From the NCBI GenBank assembly GCA_012800685.1, contig JAAZIT010000324.1, positions 1-6,559 of the forward strand: a stretch of DNA of 6,559 nucleotides, read 5' to 3'. Every line of letters begins with the position of its first letter. Within the stretch, counting starts at the first letter, position 1. A program made the translations under genes and the position numbers. This stretch comes from Clostridiales bacterium (GTDB lineage Bacteria; Bacillota; Clostridia; Oscillospirales; Ruminococcaceae). This document shows positions 5,565-6,559 of this stretch, piece by piece. Below the pieces are notes generated by a model, which saw nothing but the letters and a program-made list of their open reading frames with translations, made no database searches and was not told the DNA's origin.

Positions 5565-6559
5565 TTAATAATCAAATATTGCCGCACCATAGGTTAAACC
5601 TCCGCCAAATCCCACCATACAGACTTTATCGCCTCTTTTAATTTTTCCGTCCTTAACCGCTTCACAAAAAGCAAGAGGAACGGAAGATGATGATGTGTTT
5701 CCGTACTTTTCAATATACATTGGAAATTTATCAATTGATATATCTAAATTCTTTGCAGCTGTCTCAATAATTCTAACGTTCGCTTGATGTGAAACAATTG
5801 CATCTAAATCCGTTGGCTTAATTCCAGCCTTTTCGCAAGCCCTCTCAACTGATGATGGAAGTGCTTTTGTTGCAAATTTATATACCTCTTTACCATTTTG
5901 ATAAAAATAATGCTTATTAGTTACAGGCATTCCACCGTCAAATTCCTCAACGCTAGTTTTAAATGCATTTTCAACCTTTAAAGCACTTGAAACAACCTGT
6001 TTAGCGCCATTTCCATCTGCCCCCAAAAAGCTTGAGAACATGGCGTTTTCGTCCTTTTGAATAACGAAAGCACCAGCGGCATCTCCAAATAGCACACATG
6101 ACGAGCGGTCTGTATAATCCGTAATCTTAGAAAGCTCCTCAGTTGCAACTAATAAAACCGTATTAATTCCGTCCCCTGTTTCAAGGTATCTTTTTACTAA
6201 ATCCATTCCGTATACAAAACCCGAACAAGCTGCATTTATATCAAATGCAGGGCAACCAATTGCCCCAACCTCACGCTGTATCAAGCAAGCCGTTGATGGT
6301 GTGTAATAATCCGGAGTACAAACTGACACAACTATTAAATCAATTTCCTCTGGGGAAATACCTGAATCCTCAATTGCTCTTTTTGCTGCCATTGCTCCTA
6401 AATAATACGTTGGCTCACCATTTGTAATTCTACGCTCTTTTATTCCGGTTCTCTTTGTAATCCATTCGTCGCTAGTTTCCACGATTTTTGTGAAATCCTC
6501 ATTTGTTGCAACCATTTCTGGCACATAACAACCGATTCCCATAATTTTAATTCCAGCCA
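5565..6559 (-). CDS. fabH: 3-oxoacyl-ACP synthase III FabH (start codon cut by window edge)
   Basis: FabH starts fatty acid synthesis by condensing an acyl-CoA primer with malonyl-ACP. An internal ATG at 6542 opens a 325-codon frame, but the frame continues upstream as xTG GCT GGA ATT AAA ATT to the edge. This gives [M]AGIKIMGIGCYVPEM, the normal FabH N-terminus, so the true start is probably an NTG codon whose first base is just outside. The full protein would be 331 residues, a typical length. Numbered that way, the catalytic triad is C112 (INAACSGFVYG), H258 (VSHQAN) and N288 (YGNTSSSS). C112 matches E. coli FabH numbering. TSDEWITKRTGIKERRI (29-45) is the conserved CoA/ACP-binding segment, and GFGGGLTYGAAI closes the protein. 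It is the first gene of the block as seen. Its promoter and ribosome binding site lie outside. Primer preference (acetyl or branched) cannot be told from sequence. Confidence 0.96.
   Translation of the reverse strand, partial: AGIKIMGIGCYVPEMVATNEDFTKIVETSDEWITKRTGIKERRITNGEPTYYLGAMAAKRAIEDSGISPEEIDLIVVSVCTPDYYTPSTACLIQREVGAIGCPAFDINAACSGFVYGMDLVKRYLETGDGINTVLLVATEELSKITDYTDRSSCVLFGDAAGAFVIQKDENAMFSSFLGADGNGAKQVVSSALKVENAFKTSVEEFDGGMPVTNKHYFYQNGKEVYKFATKALPSSVERACEKAGIKPTDLDAIVSHQANVRIIETAAKNLDISIDKFPMYIEKYGNTSSSSVPLAFCEAVKDGKIKRGDKVCMVGFGGGLTYGAAIFDY

Noticed and set aside
5558..5577. FabT-box-like sequence (TTTGATTATTAATA on the minus strand) at the fabH stop
   Set aside because: Only one half of the known FabT palindrome (TTTGATTATCAAA type) matches, and these bases encode the conserved FabH C-terminus Phe-Asp-Tyr-stop. 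No FapR-type site was seen either.
6245..6427. Plus-strand open frame of 60 codons inside fabH
   Set aside because: Antisense to conserved FabH sequence with no independent support.

Overview
This window is one block of type II (dissociated) fatty acid synthesis genes, all on the minus strand. In transcription order (right to left) they are fabH, fabK, fabG, fabF, accB, fabZ and accC. fabH is cut at the right edge, probably by a single base of its start codon. accC is cut at the left edge and lacks roughly its last 30-40 codons. All seven products keep their family's catalytic residues, so this looks like a working housekeeping operon. No plus-strand gene, RNA gene, mobile element or CRISPR array was found.

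The organism is probably a low-G+C Gram-positive bacterium (Bacillota), most likely of the class Clostridia. Three things point there: AT-rich sequence and codon use, strong AGGAGG-type ribosome binding sites, and the gene order fabH..fabK..fabG-fabF-accB-fabZ-accC, which is typical of Bacillota and uses FabK rather than FabI as enoyl reductase. The species cannot be named from this window.

Layout from right to left: 6559-5565 fabH (initiation); 66-nt gap; 5498-4569 fabK (enoyl reduction); 114-nt gap; 4454-3720 fabG (ketoreduction); 116-nt gap; 3603-2365 fabF (elongation condensation); 25-nt gap; 2338-1889 accB (biotin carrier); 198-nt gap holding a decayed tandem repeat of about 19 bp; 1690-1259 fabZ (dehydration); 15-nt gap; 1243-1 accC (biotin carboxylase). 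AccC charges AccB-biotin with CO2, and the carboxyltransferase genes accD/accA probably follow beyond the left edge. FabH starts chains from acyl-CoA and malonyl-ACP. FabF, FabG, FabZ and FabK then run the elongation cycle.

The most notable points are structural. acpP and fabD, which often lie beside fabK in this cluster in related bacteria, are absent from the block, and the gaps are too short to hold them. The accB-fabZ gap carries an imperfect 19-bp tandem repeat. I see no evidence of a previously undescribed system here.
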